Positions 9,075-19,386 of a stretch of DNA of 40,669 nucleotides are shown piece by piece. The DNA comes from Plebeiibacterium sediminum. Its GTDB lineage: Bacteria; Bacteroidota; Bacteroidia; Bacteroidales; Marinilabiliaceae. Below the pieces are notes generated by a model. That model searched no databases. It was not told where the DNA came from and saw only the letters and a list, made by a program, of their open reading frames with translations. Numbering within the stretch: position 1 is the stretch's first letter; every line of letters starts with the position of its first letter. The translations under genes and the position numbers were made by a program. Where the stretch lies: positions 1 through 40,669 of the forward strand of contig NZ_JAPDPJ010000055.1 of assembly GCF_026013605.1 (NCBI RefSeq). The letters are read 5' to 3'.

Positions 9075-12000
9075 TTAAACTTTTTCCTTAATTAGTTCCC
9101 AGAAAGCTTTATCCTTTATTTTAATAGGTGCAGATCCTGCTAAATTTACAATACTATAATGCTTTTCAAGGCTTTTGATCACACCTATTAATTCATCTCT
9201 TTCTGCCTTACTCTGAATATCAAATAAAGATGCAACTTCTTTATCTTTAATTTCATTCACTCTATGAATAATCCAAGTCAATATATAATTCGAGTACTCA
9301 TTATCCCCAGTAGAAAAGTGGTTCAGGAATTGAGTAGATAAAATTGTACCAACACCATACTCCCTTCCTTCTTTCAAAATCTTCCTAAGTGATTCAAAAT
9401 TCTTGCTTAAAAAATTATCAGCTTCATCAACCAAAATCATTTTGTTAAGCTGTCGGTAGTTCCCTTTTATCTTACTATGTCCATTATTTTGCATTTGAGA
9501 GTAAAACAAATCTAGCGTTATTGCTACAACTAAGTTTTGGATCTCGGGGCTATAACCACTTAAATTGATTACCGTTACACCTTTTAGTAATTCAAATAAT
9601 GGAATTGCTTTATTGCCTACAGGTTCAAAAATTTCATATTCATAAAGTTCTGTAAGTGCAGCATGCAAACTATCAATACTAGAATCTTCGTTACTTAAAT
9701 ATAATTCTGCAACATCAGCAATGGTTGGCGCAGATTTACTCCATGTATCAGGTATATTTTTATGAATACCTTTATTTTCATATGATTCTAATATTAAATC
9801 TCTCAATAATGCTTTTTGCTTATTTCCTAAATTAAAAGCTTTTGAAATAGTATCTTTTAACGTGCTTGCGGTATGTAAAGGTAATAGAGGTTTTGGGTTG
9901 TTATCGATACTTAAAGCAAGTGGATTGTATGGGAGTTTATGTAACTCGTAAACTTTTGCCCCAGTAATATCTGTGAATTCAGATTTGATATAATCTCCTT
10001 TATAATCAAAAATCAGTACGCCAATTTGCTTCTGATCCACATTAGCATGACTGTTTTGAACCAGTTGCGTGATTAATGATTTTGTAAATTGAGTTTTCCC
10101 TGTACCCATTGTTCCGATGATACCTGTATTGGTATGCATAACTTTATCAGTAGAAGTTGGGTACCAGTTCATTTTTTGTTGTGAATTTACTTCTGTTCCA
10201 AACAATACCTTCATTTCATTATTATCATTGACCAAAGGCTCTAATACTTCGTTTTGTAATGGGGAAGAATCGTTTGTATCATCATTAAGGTTTCCAAGCT
10301 CTTCTGTACACTCAGACATTGATGGATTTTCAATGATCGCTTCGTTGCTTTTATAAGAGTTTTTCAATAGATGGTCAGCAGGGATACTGCTTATTTCAGA
10401 ATGTACACGAGTAATTAAATCTTCAACAGAGAGTTTTAAATCTCGTAATCCATCTGTTTCTAGTAGCTGAATTAGTTGAGCACTTCCTTCTAAGTTAACT
10501 TTTCTTGGCGAAAAGTTTTCATTTGCTCTAAAGGATAGGACGGAGTATTTTCCGATATGTTTTTGAAGATGAGTGCCGATTTTAAATTTATCATTCAACA
10601 ATGCGACCTTAAGCCTATTAACTATATCCCATTTGGCATCATTGGCAGGCCATATTTCATAGAGGATAAGTTTTTCAACAGTAGAAATCAATTGTTTAGC
10701 AAAGAAGTTACGGTAAACTTTTCCTTTAATAGTGCTATCACCTAAGACTTCTTCAAGGAATTCAGCAGTTTTAGCTCCTTGCTCTTTTCCTTTTCTTTCT
10801 TGATCAGTCACACCAATTTTCACTTCTACTGGGTGGAAATGAAGAATAGTTTCTTGGCTGAATGATTCAATCCCAATCATTAGGATGTCATCACTAAATT
10901 TCCCCTCTTTGCCGTGATTTTTAGTAGATAATATACCTTCTTTCGTTGGTAAAGCAATGCTTCCTGCAACTCTTAGTATTTCTTCAAGCGATATAGGTAC
11001 CCAAGTAATATCATCATGATATAGTATTGCTAGCATCTCTTTTACAGCGCTTAGTATGCTTATTTTCTCTTTATCGAATTGAAGTCTTTTTGAATGTGAA
11101 GCAATCTTTAGTAACCAATCTCCATTAATTGCATTGAATATGTTAATTATTGGGATAACATCTTCTTCTGTTACATTTATACCTTGTTGATTTAAGTAGT
11201 TATAGATAACATCTCTGTATTGTTCCCACTTTTTTGTAACAGTTATTGCATCATAATTTCCGCTTGAAGTGTATAAGTCACTATAATGTATAATTACTAC
11301 ATCTTTATCTGATTTAAAGAACGAAAGATCTACTTTTGGATCAATAAATGTAGTCCATTGTGATGATTTGTAGATTTCATTTAATTGTGTTTTAACTTCT
11401 TTCTTAACAGTTAAAGCAATCGTTTTATCCTTTTCTAATTTACCTGGAGTATTTAGAATATTAACAACTTCATTATATTGCTTTGCTAAACTTATTAATG
11501 GTTTGTCCATCGAAGTTTCTCGTGTTCCAAAACTTGTCCAGTAGGCTCCTCCTTCATAATTGGTAGCAGGATCAGACATTAAGCCATTTAAACTGATTCC
11601 ACTGTCCATACTATCCATATTGTTCTGCGTAAAGCTCACTTGATTGTTATCATTGTGATCATGACAAAACTGGAAGAAAGTAATGTGTGCATACTCATAC
11701 GTTGCATCACACTGTTCTCTATTATAGAAGTTTACTTTTTCGTTATATAATTTGAGCAAGTCATATGGTTCCATTTTATTAGCTGTTGCATATAAATCAA
11801 TACCGAAAACTTCTTTAATTGAATCTGGCTCATCATATTTAGAAAAAAGTTCGAATTTAGTTATGTAATCTTCAGAACCATAAATATTAACTTCAATAGG
11901 AGAGAGTTCATCAGGAGCTTTCCCTTTTGTTGCAACAAGAGTTGTGAAGTAACTAAAAACACCTTGCAGAATTTCTCCACAATCCCCTTGATTTACTAAA

Positions 12001-14336
12001 TTAATCTTGATCGGTGCATTTTTATCTAAAAACAAATAGGAAAAATGCTCGGTAAATTCAATTACTTTTTCACGTACCAGTCTTGGAACAAACCTTTTTG
12101 ATGCTATTTGCCCATCAGTTTCTTCTTTAATATAATGAGTCCAAAACAATGCTTCTTCACTATCTGTAACATGATAAAAATCTTTCTTAACTCCACGCAA
12201 ATAGGGCAAAAGATTGTTAGAATTAAATCTCTCTATTATTTCTTTTGGAACTTCTGTGTCAATCTCATCTTTTAAATGTAATTGATAAGCAACATTTAGA
12301 GGGTGCAAAGAAGTGTATTTTATATATTTATCTCTATCGCTACTGATTACGGTTCCGATTTTGAAAATATTTTCTTGGGTAGATGTTAATTCAGTTCCAT
12401 ACTCTATATTATCTATAATTTTTTTTACTGATTCAAGATATTTTAAATACAGCTCTGTTAGTTTTTCATCAATATAAGCAATAGACGGTAATTGAACTTT
12501 ATCTCCTTGATTTAAGTATTTAATAATGTCAGAATAAGCCTCTTCAATTTCAATTGGTAAATCAATTTTTTTATCTAATAATGTAATTCCATCAAGAGCT
12601 TCGACAAAAAATATTCCTTGCTCATCATCTAGCTTGGTCAGTATGCGATACTCCTGCGCAAGCTGTTTACGCATTTTTAAAGCAGGATAGAATTTACTTG
12701 CATTGTGATAAATCGTTTGTATGGTTTTATCCTTAGTTTCATCAATTCTTTCTGAATAAAAAAGGTGTTCTTTTTTATTACAGTATTTTATATTAAAAAG
12801 ATCACTTTTATTTAACTCTCTAGGAATGGTGTCTCCGAGCTTGAATTCAAAAGGTACTTTATTTCCTTCATAGAAAATTGAAAAAGAAATTTTACCAGTT
12901 TCGGTATATGTTTCTTCTCCATTAAATAAATGTAAAACCTTTTTGCTTTCAAGATTATAGTTACGCCCCTCTACAATTGCAACTCGTTCACTTGATTCAT
13001 GTCCCGGATTAATGGTAATTAGATCACTGGAGGTGATTTCAATACTTCCTTTACTAGTTACCTTAATATCATCAATATGTTCCTCTAGTATGGACTGGTC
13101 AAAAGGCAGAATCAATAGCTTGAATTGATGTTTAAGTATTTTTCCTTCTATTTCTTCAACATACTCAAACTTTTCAAAAAACGTTATATTCTGTTCTTCA
13201 CTAAAAGTTATCACTAACTCTATAGTATTACCTTCTATTTGGGGATTAATTAAGGAGTCTTTTTTGAACTGCAATTTTTTATCACTTGGTTTTGATTTAA
13301 ATTCAAGTGAAGCTGTTACCAAATCTTTTTTGTCAGGATTAAATAATATGATATTTCTTATTCGTTGCTGATTAGAGCTATTTCCTTGAGCAATATCTCT
13401 ACATTTCAGCCATTCCTTATTATATCCTGTCTCATTGGGCTTATATTCAATACCTTTTATGTTTTTTCGCCTCTCAATAGATTTGATTAATTGATCATAT
13501 GTGACATAGAAACATAACTCTCTATTTTTTAATTTCTTTTGTATGCTTTCATCATATTTCCTCTCAACAATTTGATCAATATTACCATATTGATGTCCAT
13601 TGCTTATCTCTTCATGAAGCTCGATATTGTGTTTTAGCCTTTTCTTATTTTCAGTATCTGATTCTATTCCTTTTAAAATTGATTCATCTTTGAAAATTCC
13701 AAGTTCTTGATAATCTTTATCCTCAATCTTTTGGTTCTCTAAAACCTTTAAATAAACCCCATAATCAAAAATAGAACGATCTATATCATAACTAGTTTCT
13801 CCTTGATGCTTAATCAAATAAGTAAGAACCTTTTTTTCTTGTTCAGGTAATTTGTTGTTTGAACTTTTTATGTTTCTTTGAATAGCATCCTTTACAGATG
13901 CAATATGTAATGGGTATTCTTTTGTAGCAAGGTCTTGTGCTCCACCAATAATACTATCCAACTCAGTATTATGTAAGAATAAAACAGAATAACCTTTGTA
14001 CAGTTCTTCTTGAGCTTTAATATAATTTCTTATTGCAGTCAGAAAATCTTCATGAATATCAGGTGTTAATCCGTGATCTCCTACGTCATGAGAGTTGCCT
14101 GCAATTAGCAACTTTGCATTCTTAAAATCGATTGCAAATGTTGAGTACTTATTGTGTTGGAATATTTCTCTGATATTTTCCAACCCCGCTTTTCTAAACA
14201 AAGCTTTGTAGATACCAGCAACATCATCAGCCTCCTCAAAGTTTGCATGATATGAAGCACCGAAAGTTAAAGTGGTGTTTTTAAAATACTCTATTATTCC
14301 CTGCGCTAAAAAATTATATATAAGATCTGATTTCAT
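9075..14336 (-). CDS. dptH: DptH/SspH-like HerA-FtsK ATPase of PT-dependent restriction
   Basis: A 1,753-residue protein, the size expected of DptH/DndH. The C-terminal third carries a HerA/FtsK-type motor: Walker A 'GTMGTGKTQF' near residue 1410, Walker B 'MILVDEADNFL' near 1635 and sensor 'LSTQFLNHFS' shortly after. The long N-terminal part has no motif that I recognise beyond family-like composition. With DptF and DptG homologues upstream (8-bp gap to dptG) it forms the restriction module that damages DNA lacking phosphorothioate. SspFGH, described with single-strand SspBCD modification, is the closest known arrangement. ATG 14336 follows directly after the dptG stop. Confidence 0.85.
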   Translation of the reverse strand: MKSDLIYNFLAQGIIEYFKNTTLTFGASYHANFEEADDVAGIYKALFRKAGLENIREIFQHNKYSTFAIDFKNAKLLIAGNSHDVGDHGLTPDIHEDFLTAIRNYIKAQEELYKGYSVLFLHNTELDSIIGGAQDLATKEYPLHIASVKDAIQRNIKSSNNKLPEQEKKVLTYLIKHQGETSYDIDRSIFDYGVYLKVLENQKIEDKDYQELGIFKDESILKGIESDTENKKRLKHNIELHEEISNGHQYGNIDQIVERKYDESIQKKLKNRELCFYVTYDQLIKSIERRKNIKGIEYKPNETGYNKEWLKCRDIAQGNSSNQQRIRNIILFNPDKKDLVTASLEFKSKPSDKKLQFKKDSLINPQIEGNTIELVITFSEEQNITFFEKFEYVEEIEGKILKHQFKLLILPFDQSILEEHIDDIKVTSKGSIEITSSDLITINPGHESSERVAIVEGRNYNLESKKVLHLFNGEETYTETGKISFSIFYEGNKVPFEFKLGDTIPRELNKSDLFNIKYCNKKEHLFYSERIDETKDKTIQTIYHNASKFYPALKMRKQLAQEYRILTKLDDEQGIFFVEALDGITLLDKKIDLPIEIEEAYSDIIKYLNQGDKVQLPSIAYIDEKLTELYLKYLESVKKIIDNIEYGTELTSTQENIFKIGTVISSDRDKYIKYTSLHPLNVAYQLHLKDEIDTEVPKEIIERFNSNNLLPYLRGVKKDFYHVTDSEEALFWTHYIKEETDGQIASKRFVPRLVREKVIEFTEHFSYLFLDKNAPIKINLVNQGDCGEILQGVFSYFTTLVATKGKAPDELSPIEVNIYGSEDYITKFELFSKYDEPDSIKEVFGIDLYATANKMEPYDLLKLYNEKVNFYNREQCDATYEYAHITFFQFCHDHNDNNQVSFTQNNMDSMDSGISLNGLMSDPATNYEGGAYWTSFGTRETSMDKPLISLAKQYNEVVNILNTPGKLEKDKTIALTVKKEVKTQLNEIYKSSQWTTFIDPKVDLSFFKSDKDVVIIHYSDLYTSSGNYDAITVTKKWEQYRDVIYNYLNQQGINVTEEDVIPIINIFNAINGDWLLKIASHSKRLQFDKEKISILSAVKEMLAILYHDDITWVPISLEEILRVAGSIALPTKEGILSTKNHGKEGKFSDDILMIGIESFSQETILHFHPVEVKIGVTDQERKGKEQGAKTAEFLEEVLGDSTIKGKVYRNFFAKQLISTVEKLILYEIWPANDAKWDIVNRLKVALLNDKFKIGTHLQKHIGKYSVLSFRANENFSPRKVNLEGSAQLIQLLETDGLRDLKLSVEDLITRVHSEISSIPADHLLKNSYKSNEAIIENPSMSECTEELGNLNDDTNDSSPLQNEVLEPLVNDNNEMKVLFGTEVNSQQKMNWYPTSTDKVMHTNTGIIGTMGTGKTQFTKSLITQLVQNSHANVDQKQIGVLIFDYKGDYIKSEFTDITGAKVYELHKLPYNPLALSIDNNPKPLLPLHTASTLKDTISKAFNLGNKQKALLRDLILESYENKGIHKNIPDTWSKSAPTIADVAELYLSNEDSSIDSLHAALTELYEYEIFEPVGNKAIPLFELLKGVTVINLSGYSPEIQNLVVAITLDLFYSQMQNNGHSKIKGNYRQLNKMILVDEADNFLSKNFESLRKILKEGREYGVGTILSTQFLNHFSTGDNEYSNYILTWIIHRVNEIKDKEVASLFDIQSKAERDELIGVIKSLEKHYSIVNLAGSAPIKIKDKAFWELIKEKV

Positions 14337-14344
14337 TCGATTTA

Positions 14345-15859
14345 TTAATTGGTAAGTTTTTTAACATACTGAGCATCACCACTATCACTTTTCTTTTCTA
14401 AAATTGCTATTTGCTCAAATAACTTGATCGCTTCTTTTTTTGATTCTAAATCTAGATATACGCCTTTATTTTCTAGCTCTTCCCATAAATGTTTTACTAA
14501 TATTTTATCTTTATTGCCAATAGATAAGCTTGTTAGAAGTAATAATAATTGTTTATCCATACTTAAAGCCATCCCCAGTGGACCTCTGCGACGGAGATAA
14601 TTAACAAGACTAAATCTTTTGAACCAATTACTGTATGCCTTTTGCGCAGTTCCTCCTTTGCCGTACTTAAACTGAAATTTTATCGTATGAAAAAGTTCTT
14701 TTATGCTGTCAATTACTAGAGTTTTATTATCAGTAGTATCTAGTGTTGTAAAGTTCTTTTTATCAATATCCTCCCAAGTTTTTCCTTCCTTGAATTGTAT
14801 ATCCTCCAAAAAGTTTGTTTTATACATGTGAATGATACTCTGTATAGTTGTATTCAGTGTGAAAAGTTCTTCCTCATCTAATTCCTCTAACTCTACCTCA
14901 ATCTCTTTGTATGTTTTTAAACCTTCTGTTTTCCAATTGATTGTATTCAGAAACTCAAGACAATTAGCATGAACAAATAAATCTTCAGTATGACTTTCTA
15001 AAAGCTGCCACCCATTTACAATTCCTAAGCGACTTTTATTTACCTTTTCCCAATTAAACGTAAAGAATAACTTTGGTACATTACGTTTTTCTTTTGCGTA
15101 AATAAAATGATCAAAGGCCAGGCATAATTGAACAATTAATTGAAAGAAATAAAACTTAATTAGTTGATTAATATTTTCGATAAAACCATTTTCATCCACA
15201 GAAAGCGATTCAATATCTTTCTTGAGCTGTTCTTTTAAGTTCTTTGTTAGTAGTCCTTCATAAAAGCCATTTTGGCTGTCAACATATTTACCGTTATTAT
15301 CTTCTGCATCTTGCAAAACATCTAAAACTAGACGATATAAAAGGTGCTCGTTACTAGGAGTATCGACATCCTTTATCATCTTTTGTATATCATTAGTTAT
15401 TAAAGTGCCAGTCACAAATTCAGCGATAGATTTTAACTTAGCATTCTCTTTTTCAAATTGTAAGTATTTTAAGACTTTTAAATCAAATTTGAAAATATCT
15501 CCATTTTTGTCAAATAATAATTTTTCAATGATGTCTTGAAGTATTTTAACTTGCTCATTGCCAATAAAGTCATCTTTTTTGCCTATCTCATTTAAAATAA
15601 AATCTTTATCAACGATAACGTTCTTACTAGGGCAAGAAAAAGCCTTTCTAACAACATTTCCGATTACGCCGTTAAATGTTTTAAAATCAGATTCACTAGC
15701 ATTAAGTCCCGTTTCATCTGTTGCAAATGGGAATACCTTTATAATCTTACCTTTACAGTGTTGAAAGTTATTTGAAGCTATTAGGCAATCTGATTCAACA
15801 TCTTTAATACTCTTACTAAACGAGCCCTTTATTTTATTTTTGTCAAATGTTAAAACCAT
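14345..15859 (-). CDS. dptG: DptG/SspG-like PT-dependent restriction protein
   Basis: About 504 residues, lying between clear DptF-like and DptH-like ATPase genes, the invariant place of DptG. It has no Walker motifs, is rich in lysine, leucine and aspartate, and ends in a predicted helical region ('YSNWFKRFSLVNYLRRRGPLGMAL'). A TTG at 15877 would extend it over the end of dptF; ATG 15859 is preferred, giving a 2-bp gap after the dptF stop and the start MVLTFDKNKI. The assignment rests mainly on gene order and size, because DptG sequences are poorly conserved. In the known systems it is required with F and H for restriction of unmodified DNA. Confidence 0.75.
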   Translation of the reverse strand: MVLTFDKNKIKGSFSKSIKDVESDCLIASNNFQHCKGKIIKVFPFATDETGLNASESDFKTFNGVIGNVVRKAFSCPSKNVIVDKDFILNEIGKKDDFIGNEQVKILQDIIEKLLFDKNGDIFKFDLKVLKYLQFEKENAKLKSIAEFVTGTLITNDIQKMIKDVDTPSNEHLLYRLVLDVLQDAEDNNGKYVDSQNGFYEGLLTKNLKEQLKKDIESLSVDENGFIENINQLIKFYFFQLIVQLCLAFDHFIYAKEKRNVPKLFFTFNWEKVNKSRLGIVNGWQLLESHTEDLFVHANCLEFLNTINWKTEGLKTYKEIEVELEELDEEELFTLNTTIQSIIHMYKTNFLEDIQFKEGKTWEDIDKKNFTTLDTTDNKTLVIDSIKELFHTIKFQFKYGKGGTAQKAYSNWFKRFSLVNYLRRRGPLGMALSMDKQLLLLLTSLSIGNKDKILVKHLWEELENKGVYLDLESKKEAIKLFEQIAILEKKSDSGDAQYVKKLTN

Positions 15860-15861
15860 AA

Positions 15862-17628
15862 CTATTCTTCTTTGCAAAATTCATAACCTATACCATCCGT
15901 ATAACTCAATGTGTATCGATCTTTTGACCTTCCATCTATGTGATGAAATGATAAGTCTTCTAATCTGCCTGCATCTCTAGTTATCTTGGTAATAAAATGC
16001 TCAAAACTTAAATGATCTTGTCTATCCTCTCGATTTGGACGATAACCTTGTCCTATTTGGGTTAGTAATTCAAATAAGCTATAATCAATTGTAGTTTCAA
16101 CCTTATATTTATTTTTGGTCATAAACGCCATTGTTATCGCTGGTGAATATCTATGTAATTGTCCATCTTGTTCAATATCCCCTAACTTCTCAAGGACAGG
16201 TTTAATCTTTAATTCTTGACTAATTAGATAAGTATTTTGCTTTTGACCTGCTTTAATATTTATGCTTTGATTACCTGAAACACTTCCGTTCCAATTAAAT
16301 ATTCCATTTAGTATAGTCCGGTTTGTTACTTTAATTCTGTCACTTTGGGGGTTAGAATAGCTATAGAATAAGTAAGTTAGGAAGCTTTCGAAGATTTTAT
16401 CTCCTTTTAGACTTTCATTTGTAAAATAAGCTCCCCTTATGAGAAGTCTAATGATTTTTGCAGTCTTTCGCTCTTCTAAATCAATGGAGTTAGTTATATT
16501 TTCTTTAATGCAGCTGGGTAATTGAACACCAAACTCTTTATATACTTCAGGGATATTATTTGCGACATTCAATTTTAAGATTGCTTTATCAAGCTTCTGA
16601 CTTCTATTTCTACAAGGATCCTGCTTTGTTAGTGATTGAAATATATAGCTGTCCTTTCTTTCGAATAACATGTATTGTATAAGCCCCTCTAAAGTATATT
16701 CCCATTCTCTATTTGTAGAATTCTTAATGGCGAGTTGTTTTACTTCTTCCATATTTTTATTCTGTAGGTTAATTGGGACAATTAATTGAGCTATGAAATT
16801 TAATAGCTGTCTTATCGAAATGATAAGTTTATCTTTAATTATGGCTTTTATAAGAATTTCTAATATAACTTCTTGATTTTTAGAATCCGAAAGGAATAAA
16901 TAATTCAAATAAATTGGGCAATAGTTCTTGTACTCGAAATCTTCGTAATCCTCTATAAAAGCTTTATAGAAAGGATTGTTGTCCTTATGAGTAGTAATTT
17001 TTTTTATTAAATCCGTAATTATTTCAGAATTAGCTCCATTTTCAGTTACACTTACGATTTGATAATCAGCTAGGTTGATGTGCTTGAAAACAGAATTTTC
17101 CTTGAATTCTTTATGCTTATAGCTATTTTCTAAGAGTTGATATTCTTCAACAAACTGCGATAGCATTGTGAATTCATTTCCATTATTTTCAAAGAAGTTT
17201 GTTAGAGTTCCTAAATTAATAGCCAAAATTGCTTTTGTTGGTTTAGGTTGGGGTTCCTTTAATTTTTCATCAGTAAAATCCTGTAAAAAATGAGCAAGTT
17301 CTTCTTGCCAACTTCTTTCGTAGTTTTGACTTTCAGTTGCATCATTTTTTACGATGAACTCCTTCATTTCATCAGGATAGAGTTTAAATAAATTAGCAAG
17401 TAAATGAGATTTTCCGTCACCTACATTCCCTGATACAAGTATCAATTGTGGAATTTCACTCTTATAACTACCTTCAACTAGTTTATTCAATTTACGTTCA
17501 ACAAGTCTTTGAACGTGTAAATATTCCATGAATTCATTGGTACTGTCTTTTGTGCCATCAACAACTGAATCTTTGGAGCTTATAAAGAGCCTTTCTATAA
17601 GCGTTTTAAATGAGGTGAACTGGGTCAT
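15862..17628 (-). CDS. dptF: DptF/SspF-like P-loop ATPase of PT-dependent restriction
   Basis: A 588-residue protein with a Walker A 'GNVGDGKS' at residues 67-74 preceded by the hydrophobic strand 'QLILVS', as in DptF. The following 'LLANLFKLYPDEMKEFIVKNDATES' region is also DptF-like. It lies between the cysteine desulfurase gene (58-bp gap) and dptG (2-bp gap) in a leftward operon. DptF is one of three proteins needed for restriction in Dnd systems, and SspF has the corresponding place in SspBCD-SspFGH. ATG 17628 is the only good start near the family N-terminus. Confidence 0.82.
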   Translation of the reverse strand: MTQFTSFKTLIERLFISSKDSVVDGTKDSTNEFMEYLHVQRLVERKLNKLVEGSYKSEIPQLILVSGNVGDGKSHLLANLFKLYPDEMKEFIVKNDATESQNYERSWQEELAHFLQDFTDEKLKEPQPKPTKAILAINLGTLTNFFENNGNEFTMLSQFVEEYQLLENSYKHKEFKENSVFKHINLADYQIVSVTENGANSEIITDLIKKITTHKDNNPFYKAFIEDYEDFEYKNYCPIYLNYLFLSDSKNQEVILEILIKAIIKDKLIISIRQLLNFIAQLIVPINLQNKNMEEVKQLAIKNSTNREWEYTLEGLIQYMLFERKDSYIFQSLTKQDPCRNRSQKLDKAILKLNVANNIPEVYKEFGVQLPSCIKENITNSIDLEERKTAKIIRLLIRGAYFTNESLKGDKIFESFLTYLFYSYSNPQSDRIKVTNRTILNGIFNWNGSVSGNQSINIKAGQKQNTYLISQELKIKPVLEKLGDIEQDGQLHRYSPAITMAFMTKNKYKVETTIDYSLFELLTQIGQGYRPNREDRQDHLSFEHFITKITRDAGRLEDLSFHHIDGRSKDRYTLSYTDGIGYEFCKEE

Positions 17629-17686
17629 ATATTAATTGTACTCTTTAAGAATTATTTATTTTTCATGTAACTTAGGAGTTTGTTGC

Positions 17687-18826
17687 CTATACTTTATTAA
17701 GCTCCTTTTTAATTAAATCTATTGCCTCTTTAACTTCATTTTCTGTAGTCTGTATGCCGAAACTAAACCGCAAACAGCGATCTGCTTCTTTAGAATCCAT
17801 TCCCATAGCTCTTAATACATGCGAAGGTTCAATAATTTCACTAGTGCATGCAGAACCTGTTGAAAAGTATATTTTCGAACTTAATGGAAAAATAATTTCT
17901 TCATGTTCATTCAAGTGAAAATAAATATTGGAGATATATGGAGACCTTTTTGCTTGTGCTCCTATTATTTTTGACTTTTGCTCTTTAGTTAATTGCCCTT
18001 CAAGCAATTTTTGTAGTCTCCGAATATTATCATTTTCTATAGTAATCCTTTCTGTGAGTATTTCAGCAGCTTTACCTAGACCTACAATTCCTGGTACATT
18101 TAATGTTCCTGATCTACGATCGTTCTGCTGACCACCACCATGAATCAATGGATGGATTTTGAAGCTTCTTTTTAATACAACAGCTCCAATTCCTTTAGGA
18201 GCATACATTTTATGTCCGGAAAATATCAAGGCATCAATTGGTGTCTTTTCAATATTTAATGGAAGCTTTCCAACAGCTTGTGTACCATCACAAATGTATT
18301 TTACGTTATTCTGAAGACAAATTGATGAAATAGTATCAATATCATGAATAACTCCAGTTTCATTATTTACAGCCATTAAACAAACGGCAAGAGTATTTTC
18401 ACTTATTAACTGTTTGAGTTGATCGTAATTAAGTTCTCCATCTATATTAACATCAACATACGATATTTCCGCTCCTAATTCTGTAAGATAATCACATACA
18501 GCAAGCACAGCTTTATGTTCAGTTTTACATGTGATTATTTGTTTTTTATGATGACCAGATTCTAAATAAAGACCTTTTAAAGTCATATTCAAACCTTCGG
18601 TTGCTCCACTTGTATATATGACATCGTAATCCCATGCCCCAATTAGCTTCTGTATTCGTGTGGTTGCCTTTTCTATTGCTTGCGCTACAGTTTTTCCTCC
18701 ATTGTGTATCCCATTTGAAGGGTTTGAAAAATTTTCTACCATGTATGGGAGTACTTCTTCAACAACTTCAGGTAAAGTGGGAGTTGATGCGGCATAATCA
18801 AGATATATGTGCTCCGATATATTCAT
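17687..18826 (-). CDS. sspA: Cysteine desulfurase (SspA/DndA role)
   Basis: A 379-residue class V aminotransferase with every IscS/NifS hallmark: 'YLDYAASTP' at the N-terminus, H104, D180 and Q183 around the cofactor, PLP-binding Lys206 in 'SGHKMYAPKG', and the sulfur-accepting Cys327 in 'STGSACTS'. It removes sulfur from L-cysteine and would hand it to SspD for DNA phosphorothioation. It is the first gene of the leftward restriction operon rather than a member of the sspBCD operon, so modification depends on a gene at the opposite end of the cassette. A housekeeping IscS function is possible but unlikely given the context. Confidence 0.85.
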   Translation of the reverse strand: MNISEHIYLDYAASTPTLPEVVEEVLPYMVENFSNPSNGIHNGGKTVAQAIEKATTRIQKLIGAWDYDVIYTSGATEGLNMTLKGLYLESGHHKKQIITCKTEHKAVLAVCDYLTELGAEISYVDVNIDGELNYDQLKQLISENTLAVCLMAVNNETGVIHDIDTISSICLQNNVKYICDGTQAVGKLPLNIEKTPIDALIFSGHKMYAPKGIGAVVLKRSFKIHPLIHGGGQQNDRRSGTLNVPGIVGLGKAAEILTERITIENDNIRRLQKLLEGQLTKEQKSKIIGAQAKRSPYISNIYFHLNEHEEIIFPLSSKIYFSTGSACTSEIIEPSHVLRAMGMDSKEADRCLRFSFGIQTTENEVKEAIDLIKKELNKV

Positions 18827-19035
18827 AAAAACGATTACCTTGTGTGTACACGAAGATAAAGTTTTCTGCTCATTCTTTTATTTTTTGTTAAAAGAAAAGG
18901 TTGTAATACATGGTATTAGTGTCATTCTTGAATCAAACATTCTCTTGGTGTGAGACAATATATGCGTTAGTATTCAGGGCGTTATGAGACATTTCAGTGA
19001 AGATATATTCTAAAATTATTGATTATATTCTATTT
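18827..19035 (-). promoter_or_regulatory. Probable promoter region of the sspA-dptFGH-STAND operon
   Basis: This 209-bp AT-rich gap is the only sizeable non-coding stretch upstream of the five-gene leftward operon. It holds two copies of TGAGACA (18951-18957 and 18985-18991). On the minus strand there is a possible Bacteroidota -33 TTTG (18937-18940) with a weak -7-like sequence about 19 bp further. I cannot place the start site with confidence. It is also the right border of the defence cargo. Confidence 0.35.
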
Positions 19036-19386
19036 TTATTTAATACTATCTAACAGGCTTACAAGATCTTCAAATAAACTCTTTTTAATGGTGGAGTCTG
19101 TTGCCTCAATTTTCTTCCTTAAATAATTCTGAGGCACTTGCTTTTTTATCAGAGTTCTGGCATATTTACCTAACTCTTTAATTAGCTCATTTTCAGGTGA
19201 TACATTTTGTGGCAGAGTAGAGGAATAATTATTTTGTTGTAATTTTTGAAGAAGAGAATGGTATTCATTCTGCATATTTTGAAATTCATTGGCAATCCCT
19301 CCAGCATCAGGGTGTAGTTGCTTTGCCAATTTTCGGTAACGTGCTTTTGCTTCTTCAATATCGGTTATGTCTAAGAAATACTTCAT
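19036..19386 (-). CDS. Small J-domain (DnaJ-like) protein
   Basis: A 116-residue protein whose N-terminus holds a short J-domain: 'EEAKARYRKLAKQLHPDAGG', with the Hsp70-stimulating HPD at residues 25-27, followed by a helix like J-domain helix III ('EFQNMQNEYHSLLQKL'). The remaining part is lysine-rich and helical, and no zinc-finger or client-binding domain is visible. It probably recruits DnaK to an element process such as replication-complex remodelling; that role is a guess. Its start overlaps the end of the DUF4248-like gene by 4 nt, so the two are translated together. Confidence 0.7.
   Translation of the reverse strand: MKYFLDITDIEEAKARYRKLAKQLHPDAGGIANEFQNMQNEYHSLLQKLQQNNYSSTLPQNVSPENELIKELGKYARTLIKKQVPQNYLRKKIEATDSTIKKSLFEDLVSLLDSIK

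Noticed and set aside
873-18826. A Dnd (double-strand phosphorothioation) or BREX system
   Set aside because: There is no DndB, DndD or DndE, and no PglZ, PglX or BrxC. DUF4007 with an SspC-like ATPase points to Ssp.
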